From: DATDCY01 sp031406795 [NCBI: Candidatus Rokuibacteriota bacterium]
Lineage (GTDB): Bacteria > JAUVQV01
Direction of reading: 5' to 3'
Assembly: GCA_031406795.1 (NCBI GenBank)
Contig: JANOHV010000236.1
Location: 1 to 58,141 of the forward strand
DNA length: 58,141 bases
A program made the translations under genes and the position numbers. Under the pieces are notes generated by a model, which saw only the letters and a list, made by a program, of their open reading frames with translations, had not been told where the DNA came from and ran no database searches. Below are positions 18,837 through 26,522 of this stretch, piece after piece (positions within the stretch are counted from its first letter, which is position 1; each line of letters opens with the position of its first letter).

Positions 18837-19441
18837 GCTCGCACCGCGGCGGTCGGGTACCCGTCGATCTCGCGTTGCAGCAGCACGGGATCCGCCGCGC
18901 GGTAGCGGGACCCCTCGCGCAGCAGGCAACCGTGCTCTCGCAGCTCCTCGAGCACCAGCACCACCTCGGAGACGGACAGACCGGAGTGCTCGGCGAGATC
19001 GGCAGGGAGCATGGCGCCGCCGCCGGCTGCGGTCAGGTTCGGCGCAATGCGGTGCAGCAGTTGCCCGATCGTCCACGCCGTCAGCTCTTCTCCGGCACGC
19101 CGGTCGAGTTCGAGCAGCTGCTGGAACAGGGCGCGCGCAGTCTGCGGGCCGTGCCGGACAACCGCCTCCAGCGTGCTGTCGTTGACCTGGATCAGCCGCG
19201 CGTCCTGCACGACCTCGGCCCTGGTCGGGCGCGGCGCCCGAACGAAGAACGCCCCCTCTCCCAGCAGGTCTCCCGGCCCGAGCAGCCCGGCCTGCGGGTC
19301 ATCCGGGCGGGCCGCGCCGAGGCGCACGGCGCCGCTCTGGATGACGTACAGCTCCTGGCCCGGGGACCCCTCCGTGTAGAGGATGGTCCCCTCCGGGCAA
19401 TACTTCCCGAACAGCCGGAAGAGTACCTGCTCGCGATCCAC
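18833..19441 (-). CDS. Crp/Fnr-like protein with cNMP-binding domain
   Basis: A 202-residue protein. Residues about 5-115 are a cyclic-nucleotide-binding domain whose phosphate cassette keeps Gly-Glu and an Arg ([19 protein letters not shown]). Residues about 140-195 look like a winged helix ([20 protein letters not shown] followed by LREHGCLL), so it may bind DNA. The start is taken as GTG 19441, 11 bases after the trpB2 stop; the ribosome-binding site is weak, suggesting coupling to trpB2. It is followed with 4-nt overlap by the MBL hydrolase. Confidence 0.82.
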   Translation of the reverse strand: MDREQVLFRLFGKYCPEGTILYTEGSPGQELYVIQSGAVRLGAARPDDPQAGLLGPGDLLGEGAFFVRAPRPTRAEVVQDARLIQVNDSTLEAVVRHGPQTARALFQQLLELDRRAGEELTAWTIGQLLHRIAPNLTAAGGGAMLPADLAEHSGLSVSEVVLVLEELREHGCLLREGSRYRAADPVLLQREIDGYPTAAVRA

Positions 19442-19452
19442 GAGACCCGCGG

Positions 19453-20811
19453 TTACGCGCCGGCCTTCGGCAGGTGGGTCAGCGCGTCGTCGATGTCGGA
19501 CTGCGGCAGCTCGAAGTCCTCGAGCTTCTTGGCGAAGTAGTTGTCGTAGGCCATCATGTCGAAGTGCCCGTGGCCGCTGAGGTTGAAGACGATGACGCGC
19601 GCCTCCTGGGCCTCCCGGGCGCGGATCGCCTCGTCGATCGCCCCTTTGATCGCGTGCGCCGATTCGGGGGCCGGGATGATTCCCTCGGAGCGGGCGAACG
19701 TCACCGCCGCGTCGAAAACCGGGTTCTGGTGATAGGCGACCGCCTCGACGACGCCCTCGTGCACGAGCTGGCTCACCAGCGGCGAGTCCCCGTGGTAGCG
19801 CAGCCCGCCGGCGTGAATCGAGGCCGGCATGAAGTCGTGGCCCAGGGTGTACATCAGCATCATCGGGGTCAGCTGCGCGGTGTCGCCGAAGTCGTAGGCG
19901 TATTTCCCGCGCGTCAGCGTCGGGCAGGCCTTCGGCTCGACGGCGACGATGCGCACCCGGTCGCCGTGCGCCTTGTCGCGCACGAACGGGAAGGTGAAAC
20001 CGCCGAAGTTGCTGCCGCCGCCGACGCACGCGATGAGGACGTCGGCCTTTTCGCCGACCTTCGCCAGCTGCGCCTTCGTCTCCAGGCCGATCACGGTCTG
20101 GTGCAGCAGCACGTGGTTGAGCACGCTGCCGAGAGCGTAATTCGTGTCCTGCCGCGTCGCCGCATCTTCGACGGCCTCGCTGATCGCCGCGCCCAGGCTC
20201 CCGGTCGAGTCGGGGTGCGCCGCGAGGATCGTGCGGCCGGCGTTGGTGCGATTGCTCGGGCTGGCGATGATCTCCGCCCCCCAGGTGGCCATCATCGAGC
20301 GGCGGTAGGGCTTCTGCTCGTAGCTGACCTTGACCATGTAGACGGTGCATTCGAGCCCGAACATCTGACAGGCCAGCGCCATCGCGCTGCCCCACTGGCC
20401 GGCTCCGGTTTCCGTGGCGATCCGCCGGATGCCGGCGTCCCTGTTGTAGTAGGCCTGCGGCACGGCGGTGTTCGGCTTGTGGCTGCCCGCGGGGCTGTTG
20501 CCTTCGTACTTGTAGTAGATGCGCGCCGGCGTCTTGAGCACGCGCTCCAGCCGCTTCGCCCGAAACAGCGGGCTCGGCCGCCAGAGCGTGTAAATCTCGC
20601 GCACCTCGTCGGGGATCGCGATCTCCCGCTCCGGGCTCATCTCCTGCTCGATGAGCGACATCGGGAAGATGGCCTTGAGGTCGTCGGGCCCGATCGGCTT
20701 GCCGGTTCCGGGGTGCAGCGGCGGGGCGGGCGGCGAAGGCATGTCGGGGAGGATGTTGTACCAGTGCTTCGGGATCTCTTGCTCGCTCAGGATGATCTTC
20801 GTGTCGGTCAT
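19453..20811 (-). CDS. TrpB2-type tryptophan synthase beta chain (PLP enzyme)
   Basis: A 452-residue PLP-dependent enzyme of the TrpB2 group, longer than TrpB1 (about 400). It carries the Schiff-base lysine in [12 protein letters not shown], the phosphate-binding loop [12 protein letters not shown], and the typical TrpB2 N terminus with WYNILPDMP and [12 protein letters not shown]. It makes tryptophan from serine and indole and often works without TrpA. ATG 20811 has a GGGGGG stretch about 10 nt upstream. No other trp genes are nearby, so it may salvage indole. It lies after the outer-membrane gene with a 65-bp gap holding a GGCGCCG hairpin (20834-20852). Confidence 0.93.
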   Translation of the reverse strand: MTDTKIILSEQEIPKHWYNILPDMPSPPAPPLHPGTGKPIGPDDLKAIFPMSLIEQEMSPEREIAIPDEVREIYTLWRPSPLFRAKRLERVLKTPARIYYKYEGNSPAGSHKPNTAVPQAYYNRDAGIRRIATETGAGQWGSAMALACQMFGLECTVYMVKVSYEQKPYRRSMMATWGAEIIASPSNRTNAGRTILAAHPDSTGSLGAAISEAVEDAATRQDTNYALGSVLNHVLLHQTVIGLETKAQLAKVGEKADVLIACVGGGSNFGGFTFPFVRDKAHGDRVRIVAVEPKACPTLTRGKYAYDFGDTAQLTPMMLMYTLGHDFMPASIHAGGLRYHGDSPLVSQLVHEGVVEAVAYHQNPVFDAAVTFARSEGIIPAPESAHAIKGAIDEAIRAREAQEARVIVFNLSGHGHFDMMAYDNYFAKKLEDFELPQSDIDDALTHLPKAGA

Positions 20812-20876
20812 ATCCGTTTCCCCCCGTGCCAGAGGCGCCGCGAACCGGCGCCGGAGTTGGTGGCGAACCCAGGCAG

Positions 20877-21575
20877 CTAGAAAGCGACCTTCATTCCGCC
20901 GGTGAAGAGCCAGGTGTTGAGATCCAGAGAGCCGTCGAGCACATGGTCGTCCTTCGCCGTTCCCCTGACCTGCGGTGCGAGGAAAACGTAGCGGCCTTCG
21001 ATGGTGGCGCTCAGCCAGCCGCTGAGCGCGTATTCCAGCCCCACGCCGGCGTGGTACCCCCAGGCATCGCGCACGACCTGGTCGGGAAGCCCCGCGCCGG
21101 AAGCGCTCAGCACGCCGCGCGGGGCATCCGCCATCGTGTAGTCGATGAAATAGTACCCGGCTCCCGCCAGCAGAACGAAGGTCGCCATGTTTTCCGGAAA
21201 GGGCGCGCGGTACTGCACGGTAAGGCAGACGGGCAGCATCTCGAGCCGTCCCGAGGCGATGTCGTGGGTCGGAAAGCCGTCCGTTTCGGGCTGGGAGACC
21301 GCCGCGGCGAAGCGGCCCGCATCCAGTCCGACTTCGAAGCGCGGGTTGCGGCTGTAACCGACACCGAGGCGCCAGGCGAGAGCGTCGCCGAATTCGTCGG
21401 TGTTCGGGATGGCGTAGCCCAGGGCGCCCGTGGCCGACCACCTGCCGACGTAGTCGCCCTTCCCGGACCGGGCCTCCGCCGGCCCCGCCGCCAGGCAAAG
21501 AAAGACTCCCGCCGCAGCGGCCGCCAGACGTCGCAGCGCGGCACCTCGGGGGAAGAAACGGCCGTTCGCGCGCAT
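20877..21575 (-). CDS. Outer-membrane beta-barrel protein
   Basis: A 232-residue exported protein. A signal peptide is visible (basic RGAALRR, hydrophobic [14 protein letters not shown], cleavage near AEA-RSG). The rest alternates hydrophobic and polar residues in barrel style, with periodic glycines and aromatics, and ends in the hydrophobic/Phe outer-membrane signature MKVAF. The overall pattern resembles OmpW/OprF-N-type barrels; the cargo is unknown. ATG 21575 is chosen because the promoter -10 element (21589-21584) overlaps the upstream frame. It may be translated from a leaderless mRNA. Confidence 0.82.
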   Translation of the reverse strand: MRANGRFFPRGAALRRLAAAAAGVFLCLAAGPAEARSGKGDYVGRWSATGALGYAIPNTDEFGDALAWRLGVGYSRNPRFEVGLDAGRFAAAVSQPETDGFPTHDIASGRLEMLPVCLTVQYRAPFPENMATFVLLAGAGYYFIDYTMADAPRGVLSASGAGLPDQVVRDAWGYHAGVGLEYALSGWLSATIEGRYVFLAPQVRGTAKDDHVLDGSLDLNTWLFTGGMKVAF

Positions 21576-21583
21576 TGCGGCGC

Positions 21584-21614
21584 ATTCTACCAGAGCAGCG
21601 CGGCTTCCTGTCAA
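21584..21614 (-). promoter_or_regulatory. Extended -10 promoter abutting the outer-membrane gene start
   Basis: Minus strand TTGACA (21614-21609), a long 19-bp spacer and TGG-TAGAAT (-10 at 21589-21584). Only 8 bp separate the -10 from ATG 21575, so transcription should start at or next to the start codon. Confidence 0.6.
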
Positions 21615-21628
21615 CCCAAGCGTTTTCG

Positions 21629-21657
21629 TTGACATTCGGTGGCCGATGGGCTATGGT
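21629..21657 (+). promoter_or_regulatory. Sigma-70-type promoter of prs
   Basis: TTGACA (21629-21634), 17-bp spacer, TATGGT (21652-21657), giving a leader of about 80 nt. Divergent from the outer-membrane gene promoter. Confidence 0.75.
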
Positions 21658-21743
21658 TTCGCCGCTTTTTTCAGGGCGTTCCCGGGGGCCGGCGGGAGCG
21701 TCGCCCGCGCGTGCCGGCTGCGCTGCCAGGAGGTGACGGGATC

Positions 21744-22676
21744 GTGCCTGAGATGAAGCTTTTTGCGGGAAACGCCAACCCGGTGCTCGCCCGGGAGATC
21801 TGCACCTATCTCGGTGTCGAACTCGGGGCCGCCGAGGTCGGGCGGTTCTCGGACGGCGAAATCCACCTCCGCATCCGCGAGAACACCCGCGGCTGCGACG
21901 TGTTCGTCATCCAGTCGACCTGTCCCCCCGTGAACGACAACCTCATGGAGTTGTTGATCATGGTCGACGCGCTGCGGCGCGCCTCGGCCGACCGCATCAC
22001 CGTCGTGCTCCCCTATTATGGGTACTCCCGCCAGGACCGCAAGGCCGAGCCGCGCGTGCCGATCACGGCGAAACTCGTCGCCAATCTGATAACCGCCGCG
22101 GGGGCCGACCGGGTGCTGTGCATGGACCTGCATGCGGGGCAGCTGCAGGGGTACTTCGACATCCCGGTGGACAACCTGATGGCCTCGCCCGTGCTGCTGG
22201 AGTACTTCCGCCGCAAGGGGCTCGACCGCCCGGTGGTCGTCTCCCCGGACGCCGGGGGCGTTGAGCGCGCGCGCAACTTCGCCAAGCGCCTCGACGCATC
22301 GCTCGCCATCATCGACAAGCGCCGTCTCGCGCCCAACGTCGCCGAGATCATGAACATCATCGGCGACGTCGAAGGGCGGCCGGCGATCATCCTCGACGAC
22401 ATGATCGACACGGCCGGCACGCTCGTGCAGGCCGCCAGCGCCGTGCGCGCCAAGGGGGCCTCGCAGGTCTTCGCCGCGGCCACGCACGCCATCTTCTCCG
22501 GCAAGGCGCGCGAGCGCATCGGCGCCTCGCCGCTGGAGGAGGTCGTCGTCACCAACACCGTGCCGCCGGGCGACTGCGCCGGCGACAGGATCATGGTGCT
22601 TTCCGTCGCCAACCTCCTCGGGGAAGGCATCCGGCGCATCCACGAGAACACCTCCGTCAGCTCCCTGTTTCTCTAG
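21744..22676 (+). CDS. prs: Ribose-phosphate pyrophosphokinase
   Basis: Makes PRPP from ribose-5-phosphate and ATP, feeding purine, pyrimidine, His, Trp and NAD (nadC) synthesis. The 310-residue product has the class I features: [16 protein letters not shown], the flexible-loop region [17 protein letters not shown], and the PRPP-binding loop [20 protein letters not shown] 21744 is preferred over ATG 21753, because AGGAGG (21728-21733) is 10 nt from the GTG. It is followed by rplY with its own promoter. Confidence 0.97.
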   Translation: MPEMKLFAGNANPVLAREICTYLGVELGAAEVGRFSDGEIHLRIRENTRGCDVFVIQSTCPPVNDNLMELLIMVDALRRASADRITVVLPYYGYSRQDRKAEPRVPITAKLVANLITAAGADRVLCMDLHAGQLQGYFDIPVDNLMASPVLLEYFRRKGLDRPVVVSPDAGGVERARNFAKRLDASLAIIDKRRLAPNVAEIMNIIGDVEGRPAIILDDMIDTAGTLVQAASAVRAKGASQVFAAATHAIFSGKARERIGASPLEEVVVTNTVPPGDCAGDRIMVLSVANLLGEGIRRIHENTSVSSLFL

Positions 22677-22682
22677 GCGGGG

Positions 22683-22711
22683 TTTACAGAGCGGGCGAAT
22701 GCTCGTATAAT
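22683..22711 (+). promoter_or_regulatory. Strong promoter of rplY
   Basis: TTTACA (22683-22688), 17-bp spacer, consensus TATAAT (22706-22711). It lies just after the prs stop codon. Confidence 0.8.
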
Positions 22712-22758
22712 GAAAAATTCTTATTGAGAAATAACTGGATGCGGGGAGGAATAACGAA

Positions 22759-23409
22759 ATGGCAAGCGTTGCGCTGGCAGCGGAAAATCGCACTGAAATG
22801 GGCAAGACCGGGGTGAACAAGGTTCGCGCCCGCGGACTCTGCCCGGCCGTGGTCTATGGTCCCGGGACGGAACCCCTTCACGTCTCCGTCGACCCGAAGG
22901 TCTTCCTCAAACTCGTGTCGACCGCCGGCGAGAACGCGCTGATCGACCTCGCCATCACGGGGGTCGAGGGCGCGAAGAAGGTCATCGTCCGCGACATCCA
23001 GTACAAGCCGCTCAAACAGCTGCCGATCCACGTGGACTTCTACCTGGTCAACCTCGAACGCACGATCGAAATCAAGGTGCCGCTCGAGCTGGTCGGGACG
23101 CCGGTCGCCGTCGCGCAGAAGGCCGGGACGCTGACCCAGGCCGTGCACGAACTGCACGTCGAGTGTCTGCCGACCGCCATTCCCGCGTCGATCACGGCCG
23201 ATGTCTCCGGCCTGGCCCTCGGCCACGCCCTGCACGTCCGCGATCTGATCCTGCCCGCGGGGGTCACGGTCCTCGACTCTCCCGATCAGACGGTTGCGGC
23301 CGTTGCCGGCCTGGCCGCCGAGGTGGCGCCCGTCGCGGCGGCGGCGGAGGTCGCGGAACCCGAAGTCATCCGCGAGCGCAAGCCGGCCGAGGAGAAGGAA
23401 AAGAAGTAG
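22759..23409 (+). CDS. rplY: 50S ribosomal protein L25/Ctc-type
   Basis: Binds 5S rRNA in the large subunit. The 216 residues include the N-terminal L25 domain (GVNKVRARGLCPAVVYG; LKQLPIHVDFYLVNLERTIEI) and the C-terminal beta domain that defines the long TL5/CTC form, ending in a charged tail (RERKPAEEKEKK). GGAGG precedes the ATG. It has its own promoter and is followed by an intrinsic terminator at 23451-23484, before pth. Confidence 0.96.
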   Translation: MASVALAAENRTEMGKTGVNKVRARGLCPAVVYGPGTEPLHVSVDPKVFLKLVSTAGENALIDLAITGVEGAKKVIVRDIQYKPLKQLPIHVDFYLVNLERTIEIKVPLELVGTPVAVAQKAGTLTQAVHELHVECLPTAIPASITADVSGLALGHALHVRDLILPAGVTVLDSPDQTVAAVAGLAAEVAPVAAAAEVAEPEVIRERKPAEEKEKK

Positions 23410-23450
23410 CGGCACCGTCGGACGCCTTCCCGGCGTCCATGACGACAGGC

Positions 23451-23484
23451 GGCGTCCGGGCGACCGGCGCCGTCTTTTTCATTT
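23451..23484 (+). terminator. Intrinsic terminator between rplY and pth
   Basis: GGCG(T)CCGG (23451-23459), a GCGA tetraloop, CCGGCGCC (23464-23471), then GTCTTTTTCATTT. A second hairpin, GGACGCC-TTCCC-GGCGTCC, sits just upstream (23420-23438). Confidence 0.75.
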
Positions 23485-23499
23485 GAGGTTCGCGCAGGC

Positions 23500-24084
23500 A
23501 TGACTTTCGACACGGTCATCGTCGGTCTCGGCAACCCCGGAGCGCAGTACGAGCGCACCCGCCACAACGCCGGTTTCCTGCTCGTCGGCCTGCTGGCCGC
23601 CGCGCACGGCATCAAGATCCGCCAGGAGCGCCACGGCGCCCTGGTCGGCGACGGCGGCATCGGCGCGCGTCGCTGTCTGCTCGCGCTGCCGCAGACCTAC
23701 ATGAACCGCAGCGGCGAGTCGGTCCGCCGCCTGCTCTCCTACACCGGCCTTGATCAGGAGTCCCTGGTGGTCGTGCACGACGACATGGACCTGCCGCTCG
23801 GGCGCCTGCGGCTGCGCCGCGGCGGCGGCGGCGCCGGCGGGCATCGCGGCATCGCCTCGATCCTCGAGCATCTCGGCAGCCCCGACTTCAGCCGTCTGAA
23901 GATCGGCGTCGGCCGTCCGCCCGCAGGAATCCCGGCCGAGAGCTACGTTCTCCAGGAGTTCGCGGCCGCGGAGCGCGAACCGCTGCGCGAGATGCTCGAA
24001 CGCGGCGCCGCGGCGCTCGAAGTCTTCCTGGCCCGCGGCCTGGCGGCGGCAATGAACGAGGTCAACCCGCCGTCCGGCCGCTGA
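23500..24084 (+). CDS. pth: Peptidyl-tRNA hydrolase
   Basis: Frees tRNA from peptidyl-tRNAs that drop off ribosomes. The 194-residue product has the family length, with IVGLGNPGAQYERTRHNAGF (catalytic His), LALPQTYMNRSG, VVHDDMDLPLGRLRLRRGGG and GGHRGIASI. The start ATG follows the rplY terminator by 16 bases, so transcription probably depends on read-through or a promoter I do not see. The neighbours (prs, rplY, rpsF) are the usual ones. Confidence 0.97.
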   Translation: MTFDTVIVGLGNPGAQYERTRHNAGFLLVGLLAAAHGIKIRQERHGALVGDGGIGARRCLLALPQTYMNRSGESVRRLLSYTGLDQESLVVVHDDMDLPLGRLRLRRGGGGAGGHRGIASILEHLGSPDFSRLKIGVGRPPAGIPAESYVLQEFAAAEREPLREMLERGAAALEVFLARGLAAAMNEVNPPSGR

Positions 24085-24096
24085 ATATCCGGCGTC

Positions 24097-24126
24097 TTGC
24101 GCTGCGGGGCGCGGGCGTGGTATAAG
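24097..24126 (+). promoter_or_regulatory. Promoter of the rpsF operon
   Basis: TTGCGC (24097-24102), 18-bp spacer, extended TGG-TATAAG (-10 at 24121-24126). The resulting leader is about 80 nt and is rich in hairpins. Confidence 0.65.
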
Positions 24127-24131
24127 ACAGG

Positions 24132-24203
24132 TCTTTCCCATGGGGGGAAAGATGCTTCCTTGCCCGCGGCCCCGACCGCGGGCTTCACATCCGGAAGGAG
24201 GAG
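24132..24203 (+). promoter_or_regulatory. Structured rpsF leader with possible S6:S18 autoregulatory motif
   Basis: Three hairpins can be drawn: TCTTTCCC/GGGAAAGA (24132-24152), GCCCGCGG/CCGCGGGC (24162-24183), and CTTC-ACATCCG-GAAG (24183-24197). The last overlaps the ribosome-binding site GGAAGGAGGAGG. An ACA loop with a CCG bulge is the element I recall for S6:S18 binding in rpsF leaders of many bacteria. The assignment is an inference. Confidence 0.45.
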
Positions 24204-24213
24204 GACAGACACC

Positions 24214-24597
24214 GTGCAGAAGTATTACGAGACCATCTTCATCATGCGTCCGACCCTGAACGACCAGGAGATCGCCGAGCTCATCGAGACCTACCGCGGC
24301 ATTCTGGTGCGCGAGGGGGCCGAGATTCTCTACCAGGCCGACCTTGGCAAGAAGAAGCTGGCGTACATCATCCGTCACTTCCAGAACGGCCACTACGCGC
24401 TCTATCGCTACAAGGCTCCGGCCGCCGCGGTCCACGAGGTGGAACGCAGCATGAAGATCAACGAGGACCTGTTGCGGATCCTCACCGTGAAGCTCGACGA
24501 GGTCGAACTCGCGGCGGCCACCGCGGCCGTCGCCGCCGCCGCTGCCGCCGCCGAGCAGTACGCTCCCGCCGCGGTCGCCGCTCCCGTCGAGGGCTGA
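24214..24597 (+). CDS. rpsF: 30S ribosomal protein S6
   Basis: Small-subunit protein that pairs with S18 on the 30S platform. The 127 residues start at GTG 24214 with QKYYETIFIMRPTLNDQEI and contain KKKLAYIIRHFQNGHYALY. The core is about 95 residues. The C-terminal 30 residues are an unusual Ala-rich tail (ATAAVAAAAAAAEQYAPAAV), where many S6 proteins have an acidic tail. GGAAGGAGGAGG precedes the start. It is 4 bases from ssb and first in rpsF-ssb-rpsR. Confidence 0.96.
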   Translation: MQKYYETIFIMRPTLNDQEIAELIETYRGILVREGAEILYQADLGKKKLAYIIRHFQNGHYALYRYKAPAAAVHEVERSMKINEDLLRILTVKLDEVELAAATAAVAAAAAAAEQYAPAAVAAPVEG

Positions 24598-24601
24598 TCC
24601 G

Positions 24602-25027
24602 ATGGCCGATATCAACGTCGTGATTCTCGTGGGGCGGCTGACCCGCGACCCCGAGCTGCGGTACACGCCCGCGGGGACGGCGGTGACCAGTTTCGGGCTC
24701 GCGGTCAACAACCGCCGCAAGGTCGGGGACGAGTGGAAGGAAGAGCCCTGCTTCGTCGACGTCAAGATCTTCGGCCGCATGGCCGAGACGAGCAGCGAAT
24801 ACCTCTCCAAAGGACGGCAGTGCGCGATCGAAGGCCGGCTTTCCTACAGCAAGTGGGAGAAGGACGGGCAGACGCGCAGCAAGCTCGAGGTCATCGCGAA
24901 CAATATCCAGTTCCTCGGCCAGGGGCAGGGTCAGCAGGGCCGCGGCGGTGAACGCGCGCCGGGAGCGGATGCCGACCCGCTGGCGGACATCGGCGGCGGT
25001 TCGGACATGGGCGAGGCGCCGTTCTAG
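24602..25027 (+). CDS. ssb: Single-stranded DNA-binding protein
   Basis: Coats single-stranded DNA in replication, recombination and repair. The 141-residue product has an OB fold in the first 105 residues (VILVGRLTRDPELRYTPAG; RLSYSKWEKDGQTRSKLEVIA), a Gly/Gln-rich linker and the C-terminal tip GEAPF. The partner-binding tip is normally more acidic (DDIPF-like), so the tip here is reduced. It sits between rpsF and rpsR, a common arrangement. Confidence 0.96.
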   Translation: MADINVVILVGRLTRDPELRYTPAGTAVTSFGLAVNNRRKVGDEWKEEPCFVDVKIFGRMAETSSEYLSKGRQCAIEGRLSYSKWEKDGQTRSKLEVIANNIQFLGQGQGQQGRGGERAPGADADPLADIGGGSDMGEAPF

Positions 25028-25112
25028 GCTGCGGGTTGGACAATTCTGTCGTGATCGCGTCGCCCCCGGGCGGGCCGGCGGTCGCGGATGATAAAAGGAG
25101 AGACGCACCATC

Positions 25113-25346
25113 ATGGAGCCGGTCAAGAGAAAGCGCTTTCAGAAACGCAAGTCCTGCAAGTTCTGCGAGGACAAGATTCCCGCCATCGACTACAAGGACG
25201 TCAAATTGATCAAGCTCTACGTGAGCGAACGCGGCAAGATCATCCCCCGTCGGATCACGGGGACCTGCGCGAAACACCAGCGCAGCCTGACCACGTCGAT
25301 CAAGCGGGCGCGCAACATCGCCCTCATCCCCTTCGCGGCCGGTTAA
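25113..25346 (+). CDS. rpsR: 30S ribosomal protein S18
   Basis: Small basic ribosomal protein, partner of S6. The 77 residues include the N-terminal CKFC pair, [20 protein letters not shown] and [20 protein letters not shown]. The two cysteine pairs suggest the zinc-binding (C+) form is partly kept: CKFC plus a single later Cys. AAAAGGAG precedes the ATG. An intrinsic terminator follows 20 bases after the stop. Confidence 0.97.
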   Translation: MEPVKRKRFQKRKSCKFCEDKIPAIDYKDVKLIKLYVSERGKIIPRRITGTCAKHQRSLTTSIKRARNIALIPFAAG

Positions 25347-25365
25347 CGGGCCGCTGCCGGACGCG

Positions 25366-25405
25366 AACCACCCCGGTCCCGTAACGGGCCGGGGTGGTTT
25401 GTTTC
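25366..25405 (+). terminator. Intrinsic terminator after rpsR
   Basis: Perfect 11-bp stem AACCACCCCGG (25366-25376) / CCGGGGTGGTT (25389-25399), followed by TGTTTC. It ends 5 bases before the DUF2232 ATG, so it could act as an attenuator for that gene. Confidence 0.8.
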
Positions 25406-25409
25406 TCTG

Positions 25410-26354
25410 ATGCGCATCAGCGACGAACTGCGGGACCTGGCCGCGGCGAGCGCCCTGTCGACGCTGCTGTTCGCCTCCGGCGTGCTCGTGCCGCTGATCG
25501 GTCCGCCCGCCGGTTTCTTCTCGGCCGCACCGCTGATCTGGCTGGCCGCGCGCCACGGCTGGTCCCTCGGTCTGCTCGGCGGGCTGCTGGCAGCGGCGGC
25601 GCTCCTCCCCGCTCTGCCTCCGCCGATCGTACTGATCTTCTCCCTCGAGCACGCGCTGCCCGCCTGGTTCCTCGGTTCGCGTCTGCGCCGGGGCGCCAGC
25701 ATCGTCGCCGCGAGTTCCACCGCGGCGCTGGTGGTGACCGCCCTGATGCTTGCCGGGGCGCTGCTCCTCTCCGGCGGCGGCCACGACCCGGTGCGAGTCC
25801 TCGAGCAGCAACTGCGCGAGGGGCTCGCCGAATTCGGCGAGAGCGGCGGCACGCCGCCCCCGGACGCAGGCACCAAGGCCGCGCTCGAGGCGGGCCTCGA
25901 GCAGCTCCTTGCAGTTCTTCGCCGCGTGCTCCCGGCCGTCACGCTCATCGGGATCTTCCTGGAGTGCTCGCTCAACAGCCTCCTCGCCCTGCGGGTGCTC
26001 CCCCGGGGCGAAGCGGCGGCCCCGCCGCGCGACCTGACCCTCTTCCGGCTGCCGGAGTGGCTGGTCTGGGTGCTCATCCCGTCGCTGGCGCTCTGCTGGG
26101 CGCCGCAGGAGCAGGTCACGACCGTCGCGCTCAACGTGGTGGTGCCGCTGCTGTTCGCTTACCTGCTCCAGGGGCTCGCGATCACCCTGCACCTGGCGGC
26201 CCGGGCGCGGATCTCGCGTTTCGGCAGGGTCATGTTCGTGCTGGCGCTGTTCTTCTCCCAGGGTTGGCTCCTCGCCGTTCCGCTGCTCCTCGGGCTGCTC
26301 GATTTCCGTTTCGGTTTCCGCGAGCGCTGGCCGCTCGGTCCTCCCGCCGCATAG
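25410..26354 (+). CDS. DUF2232 (YybS-like) integral membrane protein
   Basis: A 314-residue inner-membrane protein with about eight hydrophobic helices (for example SALSTLLFASGVLVPLIG, GLLGGLLAAAALLPALPPPI, VMFVLALFFSQGWLLAVPLL) and one hydrophilic loop around residues 125-165. It matches the DUF2232/YybS family, which sits between rpsR and rplI in many genomes; its function is unsettled. Here rplI is not next to it but lies at 43.9 kb on the other strand. The rpsR terminator lies immediately upstream. Confidence 0.85.
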   Translation: MRISDELRDLAAASALSTLLFASGVLVPLIGPPAGFFSAAPLIWLAARHGWSLGLLGGLLAAAALLPALPPPIVLIFSLEHALPAWFLGSRLRRGASIVAASSTAALVVTALMLAGALLLSGGGHDPVRVLEQQLREGLAEFGESGGTPPPDAGTKAALEAGLEQLLAVLRRVLPAVTLIGIFLECSLNSLLALRVLPRGEAAAPPRDLTLFRLPEWLVWVLIPSLALCWAPQEQVTTVALNVVVPLLFAYLLQGLAITLHLAARARISRFGRVMFVLALFFSQGWLLAVPLLLGLLDFRFGFRERWPLGPPAA

Positions 26355-26428
26355 CGCTGCGGATCCGCGATTTTCTGAGGTCAGCAAGACGCACAAAAGC
26401 AGGATTTCCTGTAGGAAGCCTCACGTCC

Positions 26429-26457
26429 TTGACTCATCCCGTTGCAGACCGTATCAT
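26429..26457 (+). promoter_or_regulatory. Sigma-70-type promoter of mutS
   Basis: TTGACT (26429-26434), 17-bp spacer, TATCAT (26452-26457). The expected start near 26464 excludes the open-frame start at 26442 and supports ATG 26523. Confidence 0.75.
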
Positions 26458-26522
26458 CACCCGATGATGTGCCGCGAAGTGGCTTTTTCCCCGGCATCCA
26501 TCAACAGTTGGGGCTTTCGCGG

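Noticed and set aside
26442-26522. TTG 26442 as the mutS start
   Set aside because: It lies inside the promoter, upstream of the -10 element at 26452-26457.
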